A stretch of 64,000 bases of DNA from Eutrigla gurnardus (taxonomy: Eukaryota > Chordata > Actinopteri > Perciformes > Triglidae). This document shows positions 35,904 through 57,748 of this stretch, in pieces. A program made the position numbers and the translations under genes. The notes beneath the pieces are model-generated. The model did not search any database. It was not told the DNA's origin and worked only from the letters and a program-made list of their open reading frames with translations. The stretch lies in the NCBI GenBank assembly GCA_963514095.1, contig OY741280.1:17641163-17705162 (forward strand). Direction: 5' to 3'. Positions within the stretch are counted from its first letter, which is position 1; each line of letters starts with the position of its first letter.

Positions 35904-38406
35904 AACCCTCCCACCTCTCAAGCCGAGTAGATAGGACTAAACGGTGACACCCTGTCCACAAAAGCGACAAGCGGGGCCGGGTCGACACCGCCTCGGCACC
36001 GTGAAATCCCGGATTAAACTGATAAGCAGCGAGGATTTTTTTTTTTTTTTTAGGTTTTTATGGGGCCGAGTGAATGCCAAGTAACTCATAAGGCAGGGTT
36101 AACACACTCTTTAACTCCGTCTCACTACGGTCCCCAGAGGCGTCTTTCATACAGGTTATTGGATTTCAGGTTTTTGAAGCGCTCACATCAACATATGGCG
36201 GCCTTAAGTGAAGCTGAAGCTGTTTAATAATGCAACTCATGAATTTATCTCCGCAACTATGCCACAAATTAATCAAATAACACGAAGAATTGCCAATTAT
36301 CTACGCTTTTGTCGTTCCTCTTATGGAAGAATCACCTCTTATCTTAATTTTCATGCATTGGGAATGAAAATGTGTAGCAGAGTTATCTATAGGAGATGCA
36401 CGGTGATGACCCGGCTGAGTCTTTGCCTGGAAATGGCCTCTTTGCACCGTACCTTGGTCTCTAATCTCTGTCGTCCAAACTGTGTCCCCTTTTTCCAAAC
36501 TGTGGCCTAAGGCGACGTGTGGGTCCGCAACATAATCCCCCTCAAAAACTCCGCGCTCCCCCGTTATTCCACTGGGGTTTGGCAAAAGTGCAGCACGACG
36601 CGGCTTTTTCACACCATCTTCTCTCAAAAAAGGATTAATGTTGCCACCATTATGAATAATGAGAATGAATAACAAACAGCCGTCTGTTTATCCCCAACGA
36701 TTAAATAAAGGAAAGAGTGTCCTTGTGCTTTTTTTTTTTTTAAACACTCTTCAGGGTGTTTGTGGAGCTGACAGAATGGGATGAAATCGGTGAGTTAAGT
36801 CACCATCTGATGCTTTAAGCCAAAGTATTGGCACTGAATTCATCTCTTAATTAATGTCTAAACAGAGAAATTGAGCTTCTTTATGTTTTTTTTATGCAAA
36901 GAAGGCAACAAAAGATTAGATTTATTCCACACAAAAAAATACAAATAATGGTGAGGTCATTCTGTTTATTTTTTTTTATGATTGATTTAGGTTTTGTGAA
37001 TTTGGACAATTAAATGTGACTACTTTTAGCATGCAGTTTTGATTAATTCATAATGCTTTCAAACACTATTTAAACCTTTAAACCCTTTTCCAACACATGG
37101 ATTAAAACTCAAACAGGTATGTAGCATCATGACAACGATCATTGCTCTAAGCAGAAAAGATTCATGGTAAATGTGAGTAAATCAACATATAAAGGTGAGA
37201 AACTAAAGATATTCTTGGTCGTAGCACAACAAAGCTACTGTAGGAACAATTTATGAGACGATGGATTTCGGAGCAACATTGCTTTTTACAAAAAAATGGA
37301 ATATATGGAAAATCTTTGGTCATAAAGAAGCGATTAAAAACTCAGTTTGGCCCCAAATGTTGACAAAAGTATCTTCTTTGTTTCACAGCCTTAACATTTC
37401 TCTCCTTGTTCAGGGTTTTTTCAACGTTGATCAACTCCACAGCTGCCAAAATGGACAATTCACCCAGCAACAAGAGTGGCCTCGTGGGATAATGTCCGTG
37501 AACACCGTTCCTCTGAGTGACTAATGTGACCAAATCAACCTTAAAATCAAACAAGAAATAGAAACATGTTTGGTCCAAAGTGTTGACATAATGTCCCTTT
37601 GGCATCTTGTTTAAATGTCTTGATTTGTATCATTCGTATTTCCCAACATGCACCAGCCGAAACTCATACAGTAGAGAGTCTAAGAGTCGACCAAACCCAC
37701 GTCTCCTTAAAGCATCATGACCATAACGTGTCTCCTCCTCACATCTCCTTTTTAAAGCTCAGCATCTCCCGGACTCCTTATTCACAGCTGCCAGAACGGA
37801 CAATGCAGCCGGCGAACGAGGATATGAAAATGAAATATGAAACAGTGGTGTGATAAACTGGTAGATAATCATCTTTTCATTAAACTTTCATCCCCAGTGA
37901 CTTTAATATTCAAGAGCCCAATTACAGAGCTCTCTCTCTCTCTCTCCCTCGCTCCCTCTCTCGCTTTTCTTAACAAGAGCAGTCAGGGGAGAGAGAGGAA
38001 GAGAGAGAGAGAGGGAGAGAGAGAGAGGAGGGTGAGTGGCTTAAGGGGTGAGTGAGAGCATCATTATGAGGCGGTCACACGTGGGGGGAGAGAAAGATGA
38101 CCCGTCGTCCGTCATGGAGGACAGGGAGCGGCAGGCCTGACGCCAGGCCTGTCCAAATACACGGGGGTTAAGGGGAAGAGGATCCGGAGCCGCGGAGAGA
38201 CAGACAGGCGGGCGGACAGACAGATGTGCAGCCACGCAGGTCTGACGGACGGATGGAGGGATGCTGGGAGACAGAAGACAAGAGACGGGAGGCAGACAGA
38301 CGAGCTGAGAGCGCTATAGATTTTCCAGGCAGATAGTGGAAAGATGTGTGCATCCTGATGAGTGCCACAAACAGGGCGCATGACTCTCTCTCTTGTCTGC
38401 CTGTTT

Positions 38407-38409
<3 letters not shown>

Positions 38410-38488
<79 letters not shown>
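38410..38488. repeat. (GT)n microsatellite with degenerate tail
   Basis: About 39 GT units followed by imperfect GTGTAA/GTCA variants to about 38535. Confidence 0.97.
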
Positions 38489-38490
<2 letters not shown>

Positions 38491-38854
38491 GTGTGTGTGT
38501 AAGTGTGTGTGTCAGTGTGTAAGTGTGTGTCAGTGTATTAGCAGTCAGAGCACTGAAGCCCACGGGCGATTCCTGTGTGTGCTTGCGATAAAGGGAAAAA
38601 AGGGAGGAAGTATAACGTGGGGGAAGCGGGGCGTGGAGGAGGGGGTGAGAGGAGAGATGAGGAAGTTGGTTTGGGGGGTGGGGGGGGTGGAGAGGGGGGA
38701 GGTAGGGGGGTGAGAGGGGGGGTAGTATATGCAGAGAGTGAGAAAGAGAAAGAGAAAGAGAGAGGGAGAGGGAAAAAAAGGAGAGGAAAGAGCATCCAGC
38801 AGAGCAGGGAGCTTCCTCTGTGCTGTCAAAGCCTCTGGATCGTGTCCCCATTGG

Positions 38855-38926
<72 letters not shown>
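38855..38926. repeat. Compound (TC)n(AC)n microsatellite
   Basis: TC units to 38872 switch directly to AC units. The flanks (38590-38780) are very purine-rich, with AGAGAA-type runs. Confidence 0.97.
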
Positions 38927-38929
<3 letters not shown>

Positions 38930-38999
38930 CCCTCACCCAATTGCTCCCTTCTCCCTCCAACCAACCCCTCTCTCCTCCCTCCCTCTCATGAAAAGAGTG

Positions 39000-39220
39000 T
39001 CTTGGCAGGGTAATTAAGAATGGCCTCTAAACACAGGAGAATGGCAAGAACGCTCCAGATGAAAGTAAATGATTAAAATAATTACAGGCTGAGAGCTGAC
39101 GAGCCGGAGTGTGGGGTGGCCGCCGGACATTTGTCGGTAATTAGATAATTAATCTGAATGCAAATGATGAGCCCTAACGAAGCAGTCAAGCTGAACCAGC
39201 GACAACTGCCGTGAGTGAAA
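39000..39220. promoter_or_regulatory. Candidate non-coding regulatory element with homeodomain and POU motifs
   Basis: This non-repetitive stretch is flanked by simple repeats. It contains TAATTA at 39138-39143, a second ATAATTAAT just after it, and a perfect octamer ATGCAAAT at 39158-39165, within about 30 bp. Clustered homeodomain and POU sites are typical of developmental enhancers. Its target, if any, is unknown; tfap2e is the nearest developmental regulator. This is inference from motif clustering only. Confidence 0.35.
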
Positions 39221-41734
39221 TGTGGGGAGAGAGAGAGGGAGAGAAGGAAAAAAAACACAAACCACATGAATATGAGTGTAAAATATCCAAACTCCCTTAA
39301 AAAATCAGCATGAACAGACTCAAAAGCAGAAGCAGCAGCAGCATTGTAAATCAATAACTGTTTCTGGCAGCTCAAAAAAAAAAAAACACTCCTCCTCTCT
39401 GTTTGCAACTTCCAGTCATAGTGACAAGAAGACATGAATACCTTGTTAAAAATATACAAAAAGGTAAGGCACCATGTGTTGTGCTCTGCTAAAATAAAAA
39501 AAAAAGAGAAAAGGTTAAAAGATGTCTCCTCTCCCAGGGAGCTGAAATGCCAAATGAACATGAAATGGCACCTGAGGAAGCAAACAGAGCGGCTCTGCAC
39601 ACCCCGAGATGCGTGAGCAAATTGTGGATTTACTCGCTCGCTGCTACACATTCATTATCCCTCTATGTCTCTCTGCCTCGCAAATACTATCAGCCCTGTG
39701 TACGTGCACTCGGCAGATGTAAATAACCGACTTCATCGTTTATTCAGAGATGCTTTTTTGTCTCCACGGTTGATATAACAGGTGAAGATACATACCTGTC
39801 AGCATCCTCTGCACCGACCGTGGATGACTTCTTTTTTAAGAATTTAAATAAAGATATTCGGTTTATTTATTCCTCCGAAAGTTAAATCGCAGTGACAGCT
39901 GTAGCAGCTCTCTCTGCTGTTAAAACAGAAAGTATTATATACTAATAACACGACGACTAACTTGACACCAGACAGCTGTGAAAATCCCCAAATTTAATCT
40001 ATTGGTTGGAGATGGAAGATCAATTCTGTTGCCAGCAGAGCTCTGTTTTTTACAGTTGTATTACAGATATCAGAACTTTTTTTTTAACTTACTTAAATTT
40101 AAAAAAGAAGGCAAACAATAACTTTTTCCAGGGTAAATTTAAACAGTGGCAACCTTATATTAGAGAATACAGAATGGGAAAATCCTAGCATTTGCTACTT
40201 TTACAATAAAACCAAAGCAGCAGAGGTATAGACATATTTTGGTGAGAACCCTCCCAAAGGTTTGAGGTTCAATACTCAGTTAAAGAAATGCAAAAATAGA
40301 CTAAATCAATACTGTTTGGATGACAATTTAACATTAAGAAAGACTAGAAATCAGATAAAAGCCTCAAAAAGGCTGCGATGATGACTGTATTCGTTAGAAC
40401 CCCCCCATCCCCCTCTCCTCCTCGTTAGTACAAATTATGCAACACATCCACTTACACCTTTAAGAGACTCTAGAGGAAAGCGTTTTACCTGTCCACCACT
40501 CTCATTAAACCCAGACAGATCGCCTTGCTCACTCCTTCAGCCTGCCTCGTCACAATCACTGGAGACCGGTGTATGAGGATGTGTTGTTAGTCAGCACGCT
40601 TGGCTCGCACCATGTTGGGTCCCCGTGCAGGTTCACATGAAACCAGATCTCAGCTGATCACATCCAGCAGTCCCGTTTTACAGCCCAGAATAGGTTTGGA
40701 TGATTATATGAGCAGATTGTTTCATGGCGTTAACTGTTGTGTGTCATGGCTTCAGCTCGGTTATTACGAGATTTTTGCTTAAATATTACAATGATTGGTA
40801 TTGAGGTCAGATTTAGAGGATTTTATCTAATAATAATTTAAAAAAAAACATTATTACAAAGGGTGCGTGGAAAACTTTGTTTGGACTAAAACTATCACTG
40901 AAAATATTGATAAAATCTCAAAATATACTTTTTTTCCTGCAAAGTAGACAGGATTGTGACTGAATGACCATCTGTCTTCAGGCAATTATTGGTTGAATAT
41001 TTATTCATATTTACATGCAAAAACAAGGTTGTTTTTATGTTTAATACAGCAGAGATGTACCAAAAAAATAATGGTCCAAGAACAATGACAGGTGACATTT
41101 TATACTGAAATGATATGCCAATTAAATGTGGATGCCAAACATTATTAAAGACCTCTGAATTGTGGTGTTTCTGTGACTTTCCAGTGATCCAAATAGACAT
41201 ACACACCAATTCAGTCTACTCATTGTTTCTCCTGACTTATAGAAAATGTTCCTTTGTAACTCTCAGATCATACTACTGCAAATAATGTTTCAAAATGTAC
41301 AAACAACAGCTTCCGCTTGTGAGAACGATCCATATTAAACTGTTAAAATATTCCCCTTTCTATGCATAATGTACCCACTGAACCAGTTTGGGACTGAAAA
41401 GTCAATTTAAAAACTTACAAAATACACTTTGGTTTTCCAAGTTGGACTTTTTAACCTGACAAATATATGTAATCACAGTAAACAAAACCTGTATGTTTCC
41501 ATAATAACCAAAACAAAGAACATGCTTCTGGTTATATAGGCAACTTGTCATTATGTACTGATCATTGGAGCACAAACTAATGTCCTAAACAACAACATTA
41601 AGAGCCAAAAATAAAAAATGTACAAAATCTAGAGCAGGAAATATACAAAAAACGTGTATGAAGCACGCAGATGAGTGTCCAGCATGTAAGAACAAAACTT
41701 AACACGCTGTCAAAGAGTCTTTCTGTCACATTAT

Positions 41735-42541
41735 TTACTCCACAAACAACTGAAAGTCTTCTGCCTCCTCAAACTCCGCGTTCATCTGGGCAGCCAGGGC
41801 GTCCAGCTCCGTGCTGCCGATCTGCTGGACCTTCTTCCTCCTGGTCCTCTTCTCCTTCACCACGGTCACCCCGGGGATGTGTGGGTCCTGCGCGGGGAAA
41901 GCCGAACCACTTCTCAGGTCTTCCGCCTCGAGCAGCGACGTGAATGAGTTCAGAGCACACAACGAAGAGACCTCCAGACCCGTCTTGGATCGCTCGACTC
42001 TGCGGGTCACCTCGGGGGTTTTCAGCTGCCCGAAGCCGAACATGTTCTCCCGGGAGTCGGGGCTGTTGAAGGACTTCTCGCTGAGCCTGCTGTAGGAGCG
42101 GCGGACTTTATTCGACCACACCGCGTCCTCCGGGTCCACTGGCGGCTGCTGGGGCTGAGAAGGGGCCGGTGGTGTGGAGGGGAGGATCGGTGAGAGCACA
42201 GCGGCCTCCTTCTTCTTCTTCTTGGCCGAGGAGGAGCCCCTACGGCCCGGGACAGGACCCGGGGTGGAGATCTTCGGGTTCTTCTGCTGGCCGCCCACTG
42301 ACGCCGACCTTTTCGGCGTGTTCTCCTTGTTGTGCTCCGTGGGCGCGACCGTTTTCCTGGGTGCTATTTTCCTCACAGTGATGGAGCGTTTAACACCAAC
42401 CGAGGGCAGCGCCATTTTGTTGTCAGTTTTAACATTAGCCAGAGGAGAAGCCCACCGCGGCGACCGTCTTCTCTGTGAGCCGTTGAGATTACTGAAGTCC
42501 GACATCTTGTTTTGCGGCGTCTCTTCGTTAATACCGATCAT
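41735..42541 (-). CDS. cdca5: Sororin (cohesion protector), single exon
   Basis: Sororin binds cohesin-PDS5 and protects sister-chromatid cohesion from WAPL until mitosis. The open frame is 268 aa from ATG 42541. The in-frame ATG at codon 13 (42503-42505, MSDFSNLNGSQRRRSPR) has an A at -3 and may be the true start. Seen: a KEN box (residues 72-74) for APC/C destruction; KVRRSYSRL (145-153), identical to the human motif; the FGF PDS5-binding motif (168-170); a basic patch (RTRRKK); and the C-terminal sororin domain, TELDALAAQMNAEFEEAEDF, ending LFVE. Ser/Thr-Pro sites suit CDK1 regulation. The gene has no introns and is head-to-head with psmb2; human CDCA5 is multi-exon and on another chromosome. 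All key motifs are intact, so it is probably functional. Confidence 0.92.
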   Translation of the reverse strand: MIGINEETPQNKMSDFSNLNGSQRRRSPRWASPLANVKTDNKMALPSVGVKRSITVRKIAPRKTVAPTEHNKENTPKRSASVGGQQKNPKISTPGPVPGRRGSSSAKKKKKEAAVLSPILPSTPPAPSQPQQPPVDPEDAVWSNKVRRSYSRLSEKSFNSPDSRENMFGFGQLKTPEVTRRVERSKTGLEVSSLCALNSFTSLLEAEDLRSGSAFPAQDPHIPGVTVVKEKRTRRKKVQQIGSTELDALAAQMNAEFEEAEDFQLFVE

Positions 42542-42813
42542 TTTCCCCGTTAAAATAACCGAATATCCTGGGATTTATTGGACAATGTGTCGCGTAGTAG
42601 CGCCACACGGGTGACAACAGCAGCCCGTTCAAATCTCAAATTGCCCGCCCATGTCTCGTAGACATGACGACACGCCGTTTTCCCCGATGACGACAACACT
42701 CTGCGCCCGTCTATCGCAAACTTTTGCTGTGTAATCTGCACAGCCCGGCTCCAAGAGACGTGTGCTATCTCCGATTTTCGTAGAAATATCTCGGCTCATA
42801 TCAGTCATACAGC
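42542..42813. promoter_or_regulatory. Divergent cdca5/psmb2 promoter
   Basis: Only 272 bp separate the two start codons. On the cdca5 strand there is GGCGG, four bases, then TTTGAG, immediately followed by TTTGAA (42628-42650). This resembles the CDE/CHR arrangement of G2/M genes. The segment is CpG-bearing and lacks a TATA box. cdca5 transcription probably starts about 42560-42620 and psmb2 about 42700-42790 (inferred). Confidence 0.55.
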
Positions 42814-53318
<10,505 letters not shown>

Positions 53319-53412
53319 CCCCTCACTGCTTAACTACCAACCCTCACGCCCTCGTTTCTTTCCTGCTTTTTTTTTTTTTTTTTACCGTTGACCTCCTTGC
53401 TCTTTCTGTTCC

Positions 53413-53418
53413 AATAAA
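53413..53418 (+). terminator. psmb2: psmb2 polyadenylation signal
   Basis: AATAAA lies 95 bases after the stop codon. A second AATAAA at 53593-53598 could give a longer 3' UTR. Confidence 0.75.
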
Positions 53419-54099
53419 AAGTGACACACAGTTGAGATACAAGCTCTCTGTCCCTGTGGTGCTTTCTCATTGCTCTCTAGTCTACTCATCTGCACATAGA
53501 AAGAGAACAGCCTTCTGGCTGTGTACTTTTGCACTTGTACTCAGTGAGTGTGCGTGTGGGTAATGTACACTTGCTCATGCTTTTACACGTGTAATAAAAC
53601 ACGCATGCACATGGTGTAACTTTGAGATGGGAAAAGTAGTTCTTATAGAAACTGTGTTCCCCGAATGATCCACCTACCTACAAAATCGTGTTTAGTTTAA
53701 ATGGACGAATTCTTTTATTAATTATTATCCGTTTTCAAGCAGTACGAAGCAAAAGAAGGCATACATTATGAAACCCTGTAAGGGGAATTCAAGCTGTGTG
53801 ATTCATCTATTTAATTTAGCATTTGACTCAGTAGATGCCAGCTACTCTGAATTCAAACCAAGGCAGTTGTTCTTCACTTTAACAATGAACCCTGAAGTTA
53901 ATCATTACATCCGTCAATTCAAACACCTGAAAATATGGTCTGAAATACATTAGCATTGAGCTGTCACAGCAACTCTGTCAGTAAATTAACAAAAATAAAC
54001 TGCACAAAGGCATCAACTGCAGAACCGTGAATCTGGTTACACATTACAGGTGTTCTGATAGTCAGTGATTGCAGGTTATTCAGGTTTTTATATCATCAA

Positions 54100-54690
54100 T
54101 ACATGCTTGGATTTTAACTAACTGAACAGTTTCTTCAGGCTTGATTGATAGATATAATTGAGTATCATCTGCGTGACAATGAATATATAAGTTAAAAAAA
54201 TAATTGGTCCAAGCACAGAACCTTGTGGAACACCGTGACTAACGTCAGTGCGCATGGAGGATTTTTCATTAACGTGCTCAACGGAGATTGATTGTATGAA
54301 TAGAAGTTAAACCTGCTTAATGCGGTTCCTTCGATGCCAATTACGTTTTCCAGTCTTCGTATTAGGATGTCGTGGTTAATGGTGTTGAACGTAGCACTAA
54401 GATCTAGCAGGACAAGTACAGGAACCAATCCTTTCTCACAAGCAATTAAGGTAATGTCTCTGCTATGATGCAATCGTGACTGAGAAAGTCTTACAGCTTA
54501 TTGGCGACTACTTTCTCAAGGATCTTAGAGAGAAAAGGAAGATTTGATATTGGTCTCAAACCCCTGCATTAAGAGTAGGCTTTTAAAGAAGAGGTTTAAT
54601 TACAGCTACTTTAAAGGACTGTGGCATATAGCCTGTTAATAGAGAAACATTGATCCGATCTAATAAGGACGTGCTTACTAATGGTAAAAT
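54100..54690 (-). mobile_element. Decayed LINE reverse-transcriptase fragment
   Basis: Minus-strand translation, in pieces, gives classic non-LTR reverse-transcriptase blocks. These are a PFLSKILEKVV-like stretch (54484-54560), VLVLLDLSATFNTINHDIL (about 54360-54420), a degraded VPQGSVLGP equivalent near 54220, and HADDTQLYLS at 54130-54185. HADD replaces the catalytic YADD, and frames shift between blocks, so it is dead. It most resembles L2/Rex-type elements of teleosts, but the clade call is tentative. Confidence 0.8.
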
Positions 54691-55124
54691 TTAGTTGGTA
54701 TAGGGTCAAATATATATGTATCAGGGTGCAATTGTGTCAAAAATAAAGCAAATCTTTAATGTATATGTTGTTTAATTGTCCTGGTGGGTGTGAACATGAA
54801 ATAATACAAAAGAAAGCATTTGGATTCCTCCACACTTTCTCCACTACGATGACTGAAAATGCCACGTTTTCATTCAAGACCATTGTCAGCCATCAAATTC
54901 ACAACGCTTTATTTCAAATGTATTTGTTACCGTAGTTGGTTTTGAGAGGTTTGCAGAAGGATCAACGTCAATGGCGTTAAAAAATAAATACAATTTAAAA
55001 AACGGGAGCTGCTGAAATAGATGGATTTTGACTGTATACAGGGAGTGTCACAGTAAACGAGCATGCTTTTTATACAGCTGTAAATGGGAAAAACCAGGCC
55101 AAGTTAGTAACATCACAGCTGAAC

Positions 55125-55160
<36 letters not shown>
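55125..55160. repeat. Compound (GT)n(GA)n microsatellite
   Basis: About 11 GT units run directly into about 7 GA units. Confidence 0.95.
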
Positions 55161-55773
55161 CAGCCCCTGTGTACAAGAGTGTGTGTGTGTGTGGCTCTAT
55201 CATCGTCTCCACCACAGACAGGTGATTAATAAACATTAAACAATCCCTCCTCTCTCAAACACACCGGAATCTGACGGGAAGAGCAGCATATGTTTGCCTG
55301 GAGGCACAGAGAGAGATGGAGAGCGGCCCCGCTGAGTGTCAGATACAGGGAGAGAATAGGAGGAGGGGGGGGGGGAGTTAGGTTACAGAGTGGGAGATGA
55401 AGGGATGGTGGGGGAGGAGGGGGGTGACACAGGAGGGTAATGAGATGGGAGGAGAGAGAAAGGGAGATATAGGCAGGTAGAAATGTACGAGCAGACGACA
55501 CGTGTACGTGTTCGGTCCCTGGAAAGCAGTAATTGCGTTGAGTATCTCATCCCGGTTAAATAAAGTGAAGGACTGAGCCGCCGAGGTGAGAGGTGGTTGA
55601 TGGGAGAAATGTGGAACAGATGGGTTGAGGGAGGGGGGGGGAGCGGGTGGCTTGTTTGGGCGCTGGGGGTCGCACCGCTGCCTCCGCTCTCTCCCAGGTA
55701 CAGCGTTCAGGGCTGCAGCTGTGATGCCGCCGTCTCCCCGGGCCCCTGCCGGAGTGCAAAGAGGGGCCCTGAC

Positions 55774-55799
55774 TTTTTTTTTTTTTTTTTTTTTTTTTT
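55774..55799. repeat. Poly-T run of 26
   Basis: Uninterrupted T run. It could be the A-tail of a minus-strand retroelement insertion, but no element body was recognised next to it. Confidence 0.9.
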
Positions 55800-55984
55800 C
55801 AGTGTTTGAGTGGCCCCTTGGGGTGCGCACGGAAAATTTGTCCTCAGCATATGATACGTGTATGGCCACTAATTTAGCCTCTTGTGTTGGCAAGCTTCAG
55901 CCCTGCTGCCACAATTAGACAATTCATTGCTGAGTTGATTAACAGAAATCATTAATCAAGTTTAGTCTACAGCAAAAATCCGTG

Positions 55985-56460
55985 AGGCTGTATTTTTAGG
56001 CTTTGTGCTAAATGCTAACATCAGCATGCTAGTATGCTAACAACGGCAATAACGTACTCATAATTAGCAGGTTAACCGTCTTAGTTTAGCATGTTAGCAT
56101 GCTAACATTTGTACAGCTGAGTTTTTGGAGATTTTTGTAAAGTTTGAACTGAAGATGAAAAGTTACTGCAATTAATTCCACATATACTACATTTAATGGC
56201 AATCTGTTCAAAACTGATGGAGACATTTCTCCCAGCTATCAGAATGTGATTTGAAAAGGGATGATGAGGGTACATCATCAGGGGGAGCATGAATATCTTT
56301 TCTTTGCTTTTAGACGATGTTGAGAAATTTCACTGGATAGGTCAAAGTGTTGACCTGCTGATGCTAGAAGGAAAGTGAGAGGATTACCGAAGTCAGTAGG
56401 AATCATCCTCTGGGGAACATGAATGTCTTATGGTTCATGTAGTAGTTGTTGGTTGCCATC
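55985..56460 (+). repeat. Teleost interspersed repeat rich in 'gctaacat' motifs
   Basis: Starts with ttgtgctaaatgctaacatc and repeated catgctaac motifs in both orientations (56020-56110). It continues through tttcactggataggtcaaag and gttgacctgctgatgct to gaatcatcctctggggaaca-type words. I recognise this as a common percomorph dispersed repeat whose ends and mobilising enzyme I cannot define. A short related piece lies at about 23710. Confidence 0.65.
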
Positions 56461-56871
56461 CCTGAAAATAAAATGACAAACATTTACTGGTTTTACCTGT
56501 TTTTTTTTCTGTTTAAAATTAAATTAAATGTATGTTTTGGTTTTGGACTGTTGGTCAGATAACACAATTGCATTCTGGGAATGATTTCAGTATTTCCCGA
56601 CATTTTATAGACAAAGCATTAACTTAAAAAAAATCGAGACATCAATCAATAGCGGAATTAAGTGATAGTTGCAGCCCTGCCTATGACCTTCCTGTTGAAA
56701 CCACAATAGACTTTTGCCTACAGGGATCAATAAAAAATATCATTATTGTGACAAATGGAAAGAGGAAGCATTTACAATAAAGGCACAATAAAAGCCCATC
56801 GTCACCCCTGGATTTAAGAGTAAGTTGAAGTGGGCGGTTGCATTTAAAGGTACCTGAAGGCACCATTACTT

Positions 56872-56877
56872 TTTATT
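56872..56877 (-). terminator. tfap2e: Candidate tfap2e polyadenylation signal
   Basis: AATAAA on the minus strand lies about 870 bases beyond the stop codon. This would give a long 3' UTR. It is the best candidate, but other A/T-rich variants exist nearby. Confidence 0.4.
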
Positions 56878-57748
56878 GTTCCGCGATCCCAGATGAGAAG
56901 ATAAAAACACAGTCATGAAACTAAACCGATCAGACCTTAATTCTTTAATAATATATTACATTTATGCCGTAATACAATAATAATAATAATAATAACGGTA
57001 ATAACATTAAGAATAAACATACACAGAAAGTACAAAATGATTTGTGTTTTTTTTTCCTTAAGTTACCAACACATAGTACTTCAAAATAAAATAAAAACCA
57101 AATCTCCTTTAGCTGCCTTTGACTCCTCCTCACCCCGCTGTTAGAGAACTCAATTTCCCATGACCACCCACTAAGAACTACATATGGAAGCTGTGTCCAA
57201 TCAGGTGGAGTTTAAAAGTCTCCCAAAAGTTCAAGAGGAGCAAAGAGCAGGTTGTTGTCTCAGATATGGCTTTACGACACTTCCCAGATGAGTTCAGTCC
57301 GCCCCCCAAAAAAGAAATAGTACAAGTGTATTTGTGTGTGTGAGAGAGACTGATGAAGCCAGGGGTTTCTAGAACACAGATAAAGGTGACATGGTTTTCA
57401 AAATAAAAAAGGAGGAGGGGTAAATACAGCCATATGTAGGAACTCATCCCGTTTGTAGACTCCATCATGACACAAACCAGCTACTGAGAAGAGAGGTCCA
57501 TGCGTCATGTTGAGTGAGGTGGTTGTGGACACACATTACAGTACAGATATCATCGTGACCCCCGCCCTCCTGGCTTCGAGAGGGGCCGCGGAGGTTATTC
57601 TGGGAGGTAAAAGTCTCAGTTTGTGTCCTGAGGGCGAAGGTAAAGACGCAGAGGGGCACCGTTCAGTTTTTTTCCTTCCCTCTTTTTCCTCTTCCTCTCA
57701 GCCTCTCCGTCCGTCCGTCCTTCAACGCATCGTCACTGTCCTCCCCTC

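Larger units (their letters stand above)
53600..56870. other. Intergenic region between psmb2 and tfap2e
   Basis: No host gene is visible. It holds a LINE relic (54100-54690), a GT/GA compound repeat (55125-55160), a G-rich stretch (55360-55440), a 26-base T run (55774-55799) and a teleost interspersed repeat (about 55985-56460). Confidence 0.75.

Noticed and set aside
36208..36510. 100-codon frame in the 11 kb gene-free region
   Set aside because: No family resemblance, no codon bias and no nearby promoter or splice signals; kept only as part of a candidate non-coding block.
38393..38713. Open frames encoding Cys-Val, Thr-His, Ser-Leu or Arg-Glu dipeptide runs (here and at 25495-25886, 51156-51545, 63020-63773)
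   Set aside because: They are translations of dinucleotide repeats, with no start context or conserved flanks.
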